A DNA stretch of 32,102 nucleotides from Bacteroidota bacterium (GTDB lineage Bacteria; Bacteroidota; Bacteroidia; Chitinophagales; Saprospiraceae): the NCBI GenBank assembly GCA_963169325.1, contig CAUJEY010000265.1, forward strand, positions 1 through 32,102, written 5' to 3'. The position numbers and the translations under genes are program-made. Position 1 is the first letter of the stretch. Each line of letters begins with the position of its first letter. Positions 25,457-32,102 of this stretch are shown one piece after another. The notes under the pieces were generated by a model that was not told where the DNA came from, ran no database searches, and saw only the letters and a list, made by a program, of their open reading frames with translations.

Positions 25457-26233
25457 ATGTTAGTCTACTTAGATAATGGTATTATAGCCTCCATCGAAAA
25501 AGGAGAGCTCATGCTTGATGATATTTTAGCAAAGATTGGGCGTACCAAGGGAAATGTGTACTTGCCCTTTACGGCGGCTCATATTCAAGAGGCAAACAAT
25601 ATCACTCACCCAGATGAGGGCGAACGACAGAGGTTCATTCAAAACCGTTTGCAACTCATTCGACAGATTTCAGACGGGTACTACTTAAACTTCGTAATGA
25701 AAGTAGGTGAGATACGGTGGTTTGTGGAAGAGCCAATTGAAGTACTAGCAACTATATCAGAAGTGCCTTTGGGAGAGAACGCAATGAAAATGTTTGTCAA
25801 TTTATTTTCAAAAGATCAAAAAGATCAATTCCGCATGTCTTTAGGAATTGCCCCTAAGGAGATAAATAATTATAAACCCGATGAAGTAATACGCCATCTA
25901 AACACAAAACTCACCTCACTTGGCGCGCAGTCTTTTATAGAATTAGTGGAATACGGAATGAGGCCAAATCAAACCTCGATTTTGGGTCATAGATTTATAT
26001 TAGCAGAAAAGATTGCCGCAATATTTGAACTCCTTGATATGCTAGGCTATTGGAAAGATAAACACACCAGCACTTCCAATTATGCACGCTTTTGGGATTC
26101 AAACCATGTAAGTTACGCAACGGCTTGTGATTATTTCATTTGTAATGATTTTAGAACAAGGAAGAAGGCACAGGTAGTTTATGGCCTATTTAATATAAAA
26201 ACTAAGGTTTTAAATAGTGATGGATTACCCTGA
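25457..26233 (+). CDS. PIN-like domain protein
   Basis: A 258-residue protein from the ATG at 25457, chosen because the upstream in-frame ATG (25412) lies within the repeat array. The N-terminus MLVYLDNGIIASIEKGE with D6 and the following YLPFTAAHIQEANN, and the C-terminal block FWDSNHVSYATACDYFICNDFRTRKKAQVVYGLF with conserved acidic residues, look like the first and last parts of a PIN-type nuclease fold. The middle (~90-190) is helical and not recognised. PIN proteins usually cut RNA and often act as toxins; no antitoxin gene is adjacent. It is AT-rich compared with the region before 25 kb. It ends in TGA and is convergent to the membrane protein gene. Confidence 0.5.
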   Translation: MLVYLDNGIIASIEKGELMLDDILAKIGRTKGNVYLPFTAAHIQEANNITHPDEGERQRFIQNRLQLIRQISDGYYLNFVMKVGEIRWFVEEPIEVLATISEVPLGENAMKMFVNLFSKDQKDQFRMSLGIAPKEINNYKPDEVIRHLNTKLTSLGAQSFIELVEYGMRPNQTSILGHRFILAEKIAAIFELLDMLGYWKDKHTSTSNYARFWDSNHVSYATACDYFICNDFRTRKKAQVVYGLFNIKTKVLNSDGLP

Positions 26234-26284
26234 TTCCGCCTTGTGTCAGACAAAAATGAAAATTCAAGATATTTTTAATAACCC

Positions 26285-27376
26285 TCAAGGTAGTGGTTCA
26301 CTTTTTGAAGGAGTCTCTTCTAAACTAGAACTGTATCTTCTTATAAGAGTATTAAAGACACTATCGTTGAATCTATCACTAAAACCTATCAAAAAAGAAA
26401 GGAATAAAATTATCTCAGGAGAAGTCAACACCCCATTTTGTTCAGAATGGATGTTTCCTGTAAACAAGAATTGGCCTGAGATTAGCACCAAATAAAAAGA
26501 TGAACTAAGTACAATTCCCTGAATTGGCCTTGTTATTAACCATTTAACTGTATCTCCGAAATCATAAATAGGGTTTCTATTGAACCTATAAAGCATGGAA
26601 GCGAAACTTCCAATAAAACCCCAGATTACCACTTGGACTGGTACGCCTAAATATGGCAGTTTATATTTAGATATATCTCCGTCGGCATCCCAAGAGTACA
26701 CTTTTGCAACAATCATGCCGCCAATTATTAAAATTAATACTAAAGACATTATTCCAATAACTATCCTGTATGTATTAACGCTCTTTTTTTTATCTTTCTT
26801 ATCAATACTTTCAATAATAAAAGAGTAATTTTCTATGCTTTTTATTAGGGCGATTGTACGAATACTTTCGTCACTCAGTACATTAAATCTTGCGTCTTCA
26901 AGTGATTTATAATCTATACTTCTCTCAATTTCCAATATTCCTTCTAAATATGTCTGCGCTTCTCTTTTAAAAATATTATGCCCAATCTTATTAACTATAC
27001 TTTCTGCGAGTTTACGTTTGTGAATTGTCGAATAAAAAATTTGGGCAAAAATGGATTTTATAGTCGCTATTTCAACATCTATTTTATCTGCTATATCATT
27101 AAGTTCTTCATTTTTTATATTATGATCTCCATTGATATTACTTAACACCTCTAGGCTTATGTCATTCCTGAATCTTCTTTCACTCAGTGATGGTATTTCA
27201 CCTAAAGCTTCTCTGATTGTAACAACTTTTATTGTATTATCACGTATCCTTTCTATTAATCTCGAACTATGAGCAGGTTCATATATATATTTATCTCCCA
27301 TGATAACATCACCTACACCAATATGAATATTGCTACCCGACACAATATTTTTAACTTGAGTTTTATCTACCCGCAT
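26285..27376 (-). CDS. Four-TM membrane protein of the conflict island
   Basis: A 363-residue protein, not assigned to a named family. The N-terminus (VSGSNIHIGVGDVIMGDKYIY, 12-32) is a Gly/Asn-rich beta segment like those in front of many bacterial conflict proteins. A helical cytosolic region (~35-195) follows, then four TM segments (about 204-226, 245-264, 285-306, 320-332) with the conserved-looking WGFIGSFASMLYRF, ITRPIQGIVL and FLIGFSDRF. The last pattern (LxGFSxR) recurs in other membrane proteins I have seen with this arrangement. A membrane-disrupting or channel effector is possible, but this is inference. It is AT-rich and faces the PIN-like gene convergently, 51 bp away. Its stop is TGA. 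Confidence 0.6.
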   Translation of the reverse strand: MRVDKTQVKNIVSGSNIHIGVGDVIMGDKYIYEPAHSSRLIERIRDNTIKVVTIREALGEIPSLSERRFRNDISLEVLSNINGDHNIKNEELNDIADKIDVEIATIKSIFAQIFYSTIHKRKLAESIVNKIGHNIFKREAQTYLEGILEIERSIDYKSLEDARFNVLSDESIRTIALIKSIENYSFIIESIDKKDKKKSVNTYRIVIGIMSLVLILIIGGMIVAKVYSWDADGDISKYKLPYLGVPVQVVIWGFIGSFASMLYRFNRNPIYDFGDTVKWLITRPIQGIVLSSSFYLVLISGQFLFTGNIHSEQNGVLTSPEIILFLSFLIGFSDRFNDSVFNTLIRRYSSSLEETPSKSEPLP

Positions 27377-27648
27377 TTTTAGAAAAATTTTGATTCTAAT
27401 TTGGCGCTAAATTACAAATAAATTATCACAATAAAAAGACGCCTTTGCGACTGCCAATTTATAAATCCACCCACTCCTCAAAAATGAACTCAGTAGCATC
27501 CCATCACTGGTTGCTTGCATTCGTCAGGAAGTTCGGGTTGTTCCGGAACCTGCATGACCAAGTTATGCATGGTCATAAATAACCGTTTACCTACCGCAAC
27601 AATTACACAAACAAGTCAAAGAACAAGGCAACAAGATACTACATCACA

Positions 27649-27984
27649 TTACACCACCGTGGTCTTATACACATTGCACCTATATCATTCTGGTGCGCTC
27701 CCATCCCACTCCTCCCAAGGTTGGTTAACGATTCCGTCATTACAGAATGGTTCGGGGTCTTTTGCTTCGCATTCCATCTCTAATGAAACCTTGCAAGTCT
27801 CCTTTCCCTGACTCATAACAGTAGATACGTCTCTTGCCAGGATTTGCATTGACGTGTAGGTGTCGGCGACATTCTTGGTGGTGAGGTTGTTCTGTACGGT
27901 GATGTTACCGTACTGTGAGGCAAGGATGCCTCATGTAGAAGTAAGAGCGGTACCTATAAGCGCTCCGAGGATGAGTTGTTTCAT
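27649..27984 (-). CDS. Small secreted Cys-rich protein with two in-frame TGA codons
   Basis: Read from ATG at 27984 to TAA at 27649, this frame has 111 codons interrupted by TGA at codon 18 (27931-27933) and codon 100 (27685-27687). There are no other stops and no frameshift. The start reads as a signal peptide, MKQLILGALIGTALTST then TGA then GILASQ. The body is polar, with Cys at 64, 72, 81 and 103, and runs coherently through the second TGA (DGSAPE-x-YRCNVYKTTVV). Under the standard code it would yield a 17-residue peptide. Under a UGA = Gly code both sites read naturally. No homologue is recognised. It lies between standard-code genes and behind a near-consensus sigma70 promoter, unlike the Bacteroidota promoters seen elsewhere. 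The alternative is a recent pseudogene. Confidence 0.55.
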
Positions 27985-28020
27985 TTGTGTTTGTAAGGGG
28001 TAAAACTATCTTACTCTTCT

Positions 28021-28048
28021 ATTATAATCCGAAAACGTCATTTGTCAA
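28021..28048 (-). promoter_or_regulatory. Near-perfect sigma70-type promoter (TTGACA-N16-TATAAT)
   Basis: On the minus strand TTGACA (28043-28048) and TATAAT (28021-28026) are separated by 16 nt. Both hexamers are perfect; the spacing is one short of optimal. Transcription would begin near 28014, about 30 nt before the ATG at 27984. This is not the Bacteroidota -33/-7 type, which suggests the downstream TGA-containing gene came from a different lineage. Confidence 0.75.
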
Positions 28049-28064
28049 GACTTTGTCAAGGTGA

Positions 28065-28847
28065 TTATTGTTCTAGGTGTTCAACAATTAGTTCAAAGCA
28101 TTTATTTATCACTTCTTCGTTACTGAGGAACATATATTCATTTGTTGACCACCCAACTTCCATGTTTTTATTTACGGTTGGTAGAAAGGTAATGATTTTC
28201 AACAGTTTAGGCTCTTCAAACCCAAAGTGAGCGAAACTCCCATGAAATACCATCGGTTTGTCACAAAGTCGGAATGCCATCATTGCCCCATCTAATGAAT
28301 AGCGAGATTTAATTTCCCAAGTTATAAGAATACTCACCTTACCTTCAAAATTTATTATCCTTGTCGATTCATACTGTGAGTCCTGCAAGTAGGCTTTGCG
28401 CAGATTCGCCTTCTCGGAAAAGTCATCCAAAGATATGGGTAATTGCACAAAAAGGTCATTTACCACTTCCATAACTGCTTGAATACCACCTGTAGATGAC
28501 ATAAAATGAGTTGCTTGTCGCTCAAACTCTTCTTCTTCTTTGGCTGTTCTTAATCTTTCGCTGAGTAAATCAACATCAGTTACACGACTGTTATTTCGCC
28601 TATGTTCGTAGATAATATTTAGAAGTGCATAGGAAATCCTAGTGGCCTCCACATTTGACTCATTCTGTGTAATTAGTCCCAAATGGGTTTGTTTGTCGTT
28701 ATGTTTCTTTCTAGACAGTAAAAGGCTTATACTTTTCTGTATATCGTCATTTTTTAATGTCCTACCTCGAAGATACTCAAGAGCATCTTCGAGAGAACTA
28801 CTTGCAACCAGTTCTTCTGTCTTTGCGATTATATCTTCGTTTATCAT
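28065..28847 (-). CDS. EAD11-like effector-associated domain protein
   Basis: A 260-residue protein. Residues ~17-82 (LEDALEYLRGRTLKNDDIQ, SLLLSRKKHNDKQTHLGLITQNESNVEATRISYALLNIIYE) resemble the effector-associated domain EAD11, a small helical adaptor that couples bacterial conflict proteins to one another. Residues ~110-260 form a domain I do not recognise (FEGKVSILITWEIKSRYSLDGAMMAF, FHGSFAHFGFEEPK). No nuclease, TIR or NTPase motif is visible, so it may be an adaptor or carry an unknown effector. Its partner could be the AbiTii-like gene or the membrane protein in the same island and orientation. The start is ATG 28847, 27 bp after a terminator hairpin, so it is probably separately transcribed. 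It ends in TAA. Confidence 0.6.
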   Translation of the reverse strand: MINEDIIAKTEELVASSSLEDALEYLRGRTLKNDDIQKSISLLLSRKKHNDKQTHLGLITQNESNVEATRISYALLNIIYEHRRNNSRVTDVDLLSERLRTAKEEEEFERQATHFMSSTGGIQAVMEVVNDLFVQLPISLDDFSEKANLRKAYLQDSQYESTRIINFEGKVSILITWEIKSRYSLDGAMMAFRLCDKPMVFHGSFAHFGFEEPKLLKIITFLPTVNKNMEVGWSTNEYMFLSNEEVINKCFELIVEHLEQ

Positions 28848-28868
28848 TATTAGTTCAAATTTGTTATT

Positions 28869-28901
28869 ATAAAAAAGGTGTCAGGAAATACCCGACACCT
28901 T
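28869..28901 (-). terminator. Terminator after the AbiTii-like gene
   Basis: AAGGTGTC (28875-28882) and GACACCTT (28894-28901) form an 8-bp stem. On the minus strand it is followed by a T-run. A closely similar hairpin sits at 29815-29844, as if the two were copies of one terminator module. Confidence 0.8.
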
Positions 28902-28919
28902 CAATTCTGTGAAGGCGAA

Positions 28920-29798
28920 TTACAGAACTTTCTGAATGAGATCAATTATTGCAGGTATTTGCAATTCAATTCCCTTCTCAAGGGACTTCTGCGCGACCTT
29001 ACCAACCCATGCAAATAATTTCTTTGTCTTTGAATCTTTATTCTCAGAAGCCTTAACAACATCTTCAAACTCTGTAATTTCTTCGGCTGGAACACCTAAG
29101 GTTCTGAGTTTTTCAGTCAATTCATTAATCGTCGTTTGACTTATTGTAATATGTTGGGTTTGCGTGACATTCTCACCAACACCAACATTGGTGTTATTGT
29201 TGGAGCCGTAAATATTGTTGTTAATAATTTGGCTTGCTTTTTTTCCCATATCCTTAGGAATGAAATTGTTTTCTAAATTAGGGAATGCATTATTCAATTC
29301 CAAAAGCGTGTCAAGCAGTTTTTGTTTTGTGAGGTTTAATACTTTATGGAATACAGACAATCCTATTTTCTTGTTTAACGAAATTAGTGAATAATCACCA
29401 TTAAATACTATTATTTCACGCATTTCTTCGGTAAATTGAGGCGACATTTGCATGTACACAAAATTACTATTTTTTGCGTTATCACGAGATAATACTTCTT
29501 CTATGGTATCAATACCCTGAGTAATGTGGTATATGTAGAAGTCAGCACCAAGTCCTATGCCATCTTGTATTGGCACAAACATTTCCCCACTAAAGTCTCT
29601 TACTTTAGCAACAGTTTCTGCTTCGGTGACCCTATAAGAAGGGCAATATTCTATATTATCATACCCCGATAATTCGTTGATAAGCCATTTTATAAAATTA
29701 TCATTATTAATTTGATGAGCAATTATTTTCGACCTTGTAAGGGCTTGTGATAGAGTAATTTTATCATGTGCCAAATCAGCAATTAAGTCCTTAATCAT
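28920..29798 (-). CDS. AbiTii-type abortive infection domain protein
   Basis: A 292-residue protein. Residues 1-~60 match the AbiTii pattern: LIADLAHDKITLSQALTRSKIIAHQINNDNFIKWLINELSGY, then YCPSYRV, where family members have an L..YR. segment. The central part (~60-185) is mixed alpha/beta. A low-complexity stretch, IINNNIYGSNNNTNVGVGENVTQTQ (about 190-215), with N/G repeats, precedes a helical tail with a charged region. AbiTii proteins are associated with phage exclusion, and this one is between the EAD11-like and a small hypothetical gene on the same strand. It has no TM or catalytic motif that I can name. Terminators flank both ends, so it forms its own unit. AT-rich; ends in TAA. Confidence 0.65.
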   Translation of the reverse strand: MIKDLIADLAHDKITLSQALTRSKIIAHQINNDNFIKWLINELSGYDNIEYCPSYRVTEAETVAKVRDFSGEMFVPIQDGIGLGADFYIYHITQGIDTIEEVLSRDNAKNSNFVYMQMSPQFTEEMREIIVFNGDYSLISLNKKIGLSVFHKVLNLTKQKLLDTLLELNNAFPNLENNFIPKDMGKKASQIINNNIYGSNNNTNVGVGENVTQTQHITISQTTINELTEKLRTLGVPAEEITEFEDVVKASENKDSKTKKLFAWVGKVAQKSLEKGIELQIPAIIDLIQKVL

Positions 29799-29814
29799 TT
29801 TGTGTTTTTTAATG

Positions 29815-29870
29815 AAAAAAGGTGCCAGGGAATACCTAACACCTATATTTTAAATACCCCGATTTCGGGG
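29815..29870 (-). terminator. Two hairpins after the 89-residue gene
   Basis: CCCCG-ATTT-CGGGG (29857-29870) lies directly beyond the stop of the 89-residue gene. Next to it AGGTG (29820-29824) pairs with CACCT (29840-29844) around an inner AGG/CCT stem, followed on the minus strand by a T-run. The second hairpin resembles the one at 28875-28901 and is the likely terminator. Confidence 0.7.
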
Positions 29871-29873
29871 TGT

Positions 29874-30143
29874 TTAGGCAACCTGCCGTAACCTTTCCAG
29901 TGCTTTGGTAAGCATCAGTTTCCTAATATTCTCTTTCTTCATTCGCTTCACTTTGGTGTAGGGGAGTTTGATGACATACGAAATAGTCCCGTCCTCACCT
30001 ATCCACGTGTCGTCCTTCCAATTCTCTGACTTGACGCACGAAAAGGTAATGTAAACATCTGCATCCGCAAGGTTTTGCTCCACATATTCGGTATCCAGGA
30101 GGTCATATACGTCCTGATCGACCGCAAGATTCACCTTTTCCAT
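29874..30143 (-). CDS. Small hypothetical protein
   Basis: An 89-residue protein from the ATG at 30143. A longer reading that begins with TTG at 30215 would overlap the promoter and is rejected. The sequence is acidic at first (MEKVNLAVDQDVYDLLD) and basic near the end (KVKRMKKENIRKLMLTKALERLRQVA), with aromatic/acidic DDTWIGEDGTISY in the middle. No family is recognised. It is too small for most enzymes; an accessory or antitoxin-like role is possible but unsupported. It has a good Bacteroidota promoter and its own terminator, so it is probably a functional single gene in the island. Confidence 0.65.
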   Translation of the reverse strand: MEKVNLAVDQDVYDLLDTEYVEQNLADADVYITFSCVKSENWKDDTWIGEDGTISYVIKLPYTKVKRMKKENIRKLMLTKALERLRQVA

Positions 30144-30185
30144 ATTCGTTAATTTTACAATGTGATCGCCGGTGTTTGACTTGTA

Positions 30186-30215
30186 CAAAAGTACAACATT
30201 TTGTTTGTTTGTCAA
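30186..30215 (-). promoter_or_regulatory. Bacteroidota-type promoter of the 89-residue gene
   Basis: On the minus strand TTG (30213-30215) and TACTTTTG (30186-30193) are 19 nt apart, an ideal -33/-7 pair. Transcription would start near 30179, about 36 nt before the ATG at 30143. It shows that at least part of the island is adapted to a Bacteroidota host. Confidence 0.75.
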
Positions 30216-30272
30216 CTATCAATTTTGTTCCCTGGTGGACGAGCCATCCGCTCCGAAACAGGTTGTCTCCCA

Positions 30273-30296
30273 TAAGGCAGAGTTTTTTCTGCCTTA
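30273..30296. terminator. Hairpin after the HEPN gene
   Basis: TAAGGCAG (30273-30280) and CTGCCTTA (30289-30296) form an 8-bp stem around an 8-base loop, about 75 bp beyond the stop of the HEPN gene on the minus strand. There is no clear T-run on that side, so its role is uncertain. Confidence 0.5.
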
Positions 30297-30371
30297 ATAT
30301 TTATATCGCCTAAATTCTCAATGAGAAAAGTGAAAGAACTGAAAACAAAAATGTGAATTACTAAGAAAATA

Positions 30372-31625
30372 TTAGGTATCCTTTTTTAGCAACCAATTTA
30401 CTAAACTTCTTCTACTCAATTGAATAGCCTCCAAATGCCTTAAGTTTATTTCTTTAGTCTTATCTGTTAGATCAAAACTCATAAAATTTTCTCCATGTAA
30501 TAAGTATTCAGTATGTGTTATTTTAGAGCGAATATCGTAAATCGAATTATAAAATTTTTTAGCATCTTTTTGCTTAGAAACATATTTAAACAAAAATTCC
30601 CTAAACTTCGCTCCAACACCCCAAGTAGGTTTACCACATTTTTGACAGATACGAGAAGAAGATTTCAAAGATTTACACTGGTCACATTCATACTCTAAAA
30701 TCTCATCTCTGAATTCATAATTTACTAAAGTTTCGATACTTGAAACAGCAGAAAAAAAAGACAAACTTTTCATCGTGGAAAATAAATCTAAAGCATTGCA
30801 AATCTGATAAATAGCCGAGTCAACAACGTTTCGTTCTTTATTATTCAATGAGAAATATCTTTCAAGAATTAAATTAATAGTATGTGGGAGTGTGATCGGC
30901 TTTTGTATATTTTCAACTGGGTTATAGTAATAGTAAAAGTTTTGTTCATAAAATTTCACTTGCGGGAAATCTGGCTTTGCAAACTCTGATATTTGTAAAT
31001 CTTCTGAGATGCCAGGGTAATAATAATTCACTAATGACCACTGGCTTGGAGAGTTATTAATTTCATCCCTGTTTGAGTCGTTTACATCATCAGGAAAATA
31101 TTTTGTCCATTTAGCATCAACAACACGATAGTAAAAGAACCTATAATTAGATATGACTGAAAGTAGGTTAGTTATTTGAATTAACCTATTAAGTTGAGTT
31201 GACGCCTCTGACGCCCATTCGTTGAGATTTTGATAGTCAAACACTGTTACTTTGGCGTTATCTTTAGTGTCGTACCAAAACTCGATTATCAAGGGAATGT
31301 CAGATACATTACTTTGATTAGGAGCATTTTTAAGGTTTAATGGATAAATCTGAAATTCATCCTTGTACCTATACAAGCCTTTCAGTGGGGTCTTGGAAAA
31401 GATAATGGTGCGATAAAATTTCTTCAATGGCTCTGATTTCTTAAATTGATTTAATACGAATGCAAAATTAACCTTATCATGTGTACAATCCTCTGGGATT
31501 TCCATATTGTTGTCACAAAGTCCAGGGTACCAAATAGGTATATTCTCTTCTAATTGTAGACGCAGTAACTCATCTAAACTAAAAGGACCTTGCCAATTAT
31601 CTTTAAAATAGTAATACTTTTCCAA
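30372..31625 (-). CDS. GYF_2 / zinc-ribbon / HEPN protein (Apea-like)
   Basis: A 417-residue protein. The N-terminus (YYYFKDNWQGPFSLDEL, then IPIWYPG) looks like a GYF_2 domain. The middle (~60-260) is unrecognised and Tyr-rich. The C-terminal third is HEPN-like: a helical region (SIETLVNYEF) and RSKITH with R366 and H371, the R-x4-H motif of HEPN ribonucleases. It is interrupted by a zinc ribbon C314-x2-C317...C327-x2-C330 (CDQCK...CQKCGKP). HEPN proteins often cut RNA in toxin or defence systems. The start is TTG at 31625: an in-frame TAA lies three codons upstream, there is no ATG between, and the GYF-like motif begins at once. It lies 31 bp downstream of the DUF2958-like frame. Confidence 0.65.
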   Translation of the reverse strand: MEKYYYFKDNWQGPFSLDELLRLQLEENIPIWYPGLCDNNMEIPEDCTHDKVNFAFVLNQFKKSEPLKKFYRTIIFSKTPLKGLYRYKDEFQIYPLNLKNAPNQSNVSDIPLIIEFWYDTKDNAKVTVFDYQNLNEWASEASTQLNRLIQITNLLSVISNYRFFYYRVVDAKWTKYFPDDVNDSNRDEINNSPSQWSLVNYYYPGISEDLQISEFAKPDFPQVKFYEQNFYYYYNPVENIQKPITLPHTINLILERYFSLNNKERNVVDSAIYQICNALDLFSTMKSLSFFSAVSSIETLVNYEFRDEILEYECDQCKSLKSSSRICQKCGKPTWGVGAKFREFLFKYVSKQKDAKKFYNSIYDIRSKITHTEYLLHGENFMSFDLTDKTKEINLRHLEAIQLSRRSLVNWLLKKDT

Positions 31626-31656
31626 TATATATTAAGGCTAAAGAAAAGAGTCAGAG

Positions 31657-32010
31657 CTAAAGCCCTAACTCCTTCCGTCTGCACGGCGTGAACTCTGGGT
31701 CTTTTCTCCGTTGACCGCAAGTAATGTAGTCTTCAAATTCCTTAACAGAAAAATATCACCACTCAGATTCAAAGCCAAAAACATACCCAAAAAACTCCTC
31801 GCTGTCTTCGTACAATTCGGTGGCATACCGTTCTCGGTCAAGCACATCGGAAATGAACTTACAGACCACGATTGGATTTTCTGTGTGCTCTTGTCTGCCT
31901 AAAGTCCTAAACAAGTTCAACGTTTCTTCTCAAAGGAATTTTTCTCGTAACATCTCTTTTTCAATGGTTCGTAATGATTTTTGGCTGGCCCCAGTGTGGA
32001 TTAAAGCCAT
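31657..32010 (-). CDS. DUF2958-like protein with two in-frame TGA codons
   Basis: Read from ATG at 32010 to TAG at 31657, this frame has 117 codons with TGA at codon 27 (31930-31932) and codon 85 (31756-31758). It has no TAA, TAG or frameshift inside. The sequence around residues 46-92 (PIVVCKFISD, YATELYEDSEEFFGYVFGFESEW, then x, then YFSVKEFEDY) matches what I recall of DUF2958, a small family common on plasmids and integrative elements, where the segment reads E-L-G-Y-[FV]-S. The TGA at codon 85 falls on that conserved Gly. Downstream, FTPCRRKEL recalls the family's FTA-RK ending. In the standard code it would be broken twice. It is followed by the HEPN gene in the same direction. Confidence 0.55.
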
Positions 32011-32021
32011 ATAAAGAAAAA

Positions 32022-32067
32022 GGCAAAAGTTTAAGTTTGTGGTGCGAATCATAAACCAACTTTTGCC
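32022..32067. repeat. Short inverted repeat in the divergent gap at the window edge
   Basis: GGCAAAAGTT (32022-32031) and AACTTTTGCC (32058-32067) are a perfect 10-bp inverted pair with a 26-bp spacer. It lies between the DUF2958-like start (32010, minus) and a possible plus-strand start (32070). It could be an operator shared by the two genes, or the end of a mobile element. Confidence 0.6.
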
Positions 32068-32069
32068 CT

Positions 32070-32102
32070 ATGAGCATCGAGACACTCACGGACACAATAT
32101 TG
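32070..32102 (+). CDS. Possible gene start running off the window
   Basis: An ATG at 32070 opens a frame (MSIETLTDTIL) that is still open at the window edge. Only eleven codons are visible; I do not recognise it. It sits directly after the inverted repeat, divergent from the DUF2958-like frame. Confidence 0.3.
   Translation, partial: MSIETLTDTIL

Noticed and set aside
26231-26278. Extension of the PIN-like protein through its TGA to TAA at 26276
   Set aside because: The PIN-like fold seems complete before the TGA and the extra 14 codons show no pattern; normal termination is simpler.
27412-27576. A third minus-strand frame (MTMHNLVMQVPEQPELPDE...) with TGA at 27490 and 27478, then TAA
   Set aside because: Only 28 codons precede the first TGA and the part after it is not convincingly protein-like; worth only a note beside the two stronger TGA-containing frames.
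27515-27811. A 98-codon plus-strand frame opposite the TGA-containing gene
   Set aside because: It is low-complexity (Ser/Thr/His-rich), has no promoter and overlaps the better-supported minus-strand frame.

Overview
The window looks like a chromosomal segment of a Bacteroidota bacterium, probably near Saprospirales or Chitinophagales (this placement is inference). Pointers are a GLPGLI protein, several proteins with type IX secretion (T9SS) sorting tails, SprB-like and CHU_C-like modules, and Bacteroidota-type promoters (TTG, 17-23 nt, TAnnTTTG). The first 25 kb has mixed base composition near 50% GC, and its genes freely use TGA as stop.

Layout, 1-25.1 kb. A GLPGLI gene is followed by a 0.9 kb intergenic region built around a large imperfect inverted repeat. 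Next come a secreted CotH-kinase/lamin-tail protein and a tightly coupled trio: a DUF4956 membrane protein, a HlyD-type adaptor and a TolC-type outer membrane protein, possibly an export or envelope assembly. Then follow a PaaE-like flavin/2Fe-2S reductase, a DUF4261 protein, a T9SS type-B surface protein (-), a GT2 polysaccharide synthase with a YaiO-type TPR/beta-barrel partner (-), and a xylB-xylA operon (-). After these are a secreted reprolysin-like metalloprotease, an FMN-dependent 2-hydroxy acid oxidase (-), an RlpA/SPOR protein, an ErpA/IscA-type Fe-S protein (-) divergent from a small membrane-anchored protein, and dnaA. Intergenic repeats are frequent: a GCAGTAG heptamer, CAACnnAT octamers and large hairpins.

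Junction, 24.5-25.4 kb. tRNA-Ser(GCT) and tRNA-Pro(TGG) are followed by a second tRNA-Pro-like gene with a 6-bp anticodon stem and a TCA anticodon, then a small GIY-YIG nuclease whose stop codon lies inside a 5' fragment of a third copy. Seven 20-bp repeats follow that resemble the end of an IS21-type element.

Island, 25.4-32.1 kb. This stretch is AT-richer and holds conflict-type genes: a PIN-like protein, a four-TM membrane protein, an EAD11-like protein, an AbiTii-like protein, and a GYF_2/zinc-ribbon/HEPN protein. Two further reading frames in the island are intact only if in-frame TGA codons are read as an amino acid. One is a small secreted Cys-rich protein behind a near-perfect sigma70 promoter. 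The other is a DUF2958-like protein. The DUF2958 comparison suggests UGA = Gly, as in Absconditabacteria and Gracilibacteria. The five longer island genes contain no in-frame TGA, so the island appears to mix DNA of different genetic-code origin. This is the most surprising observation in the window.
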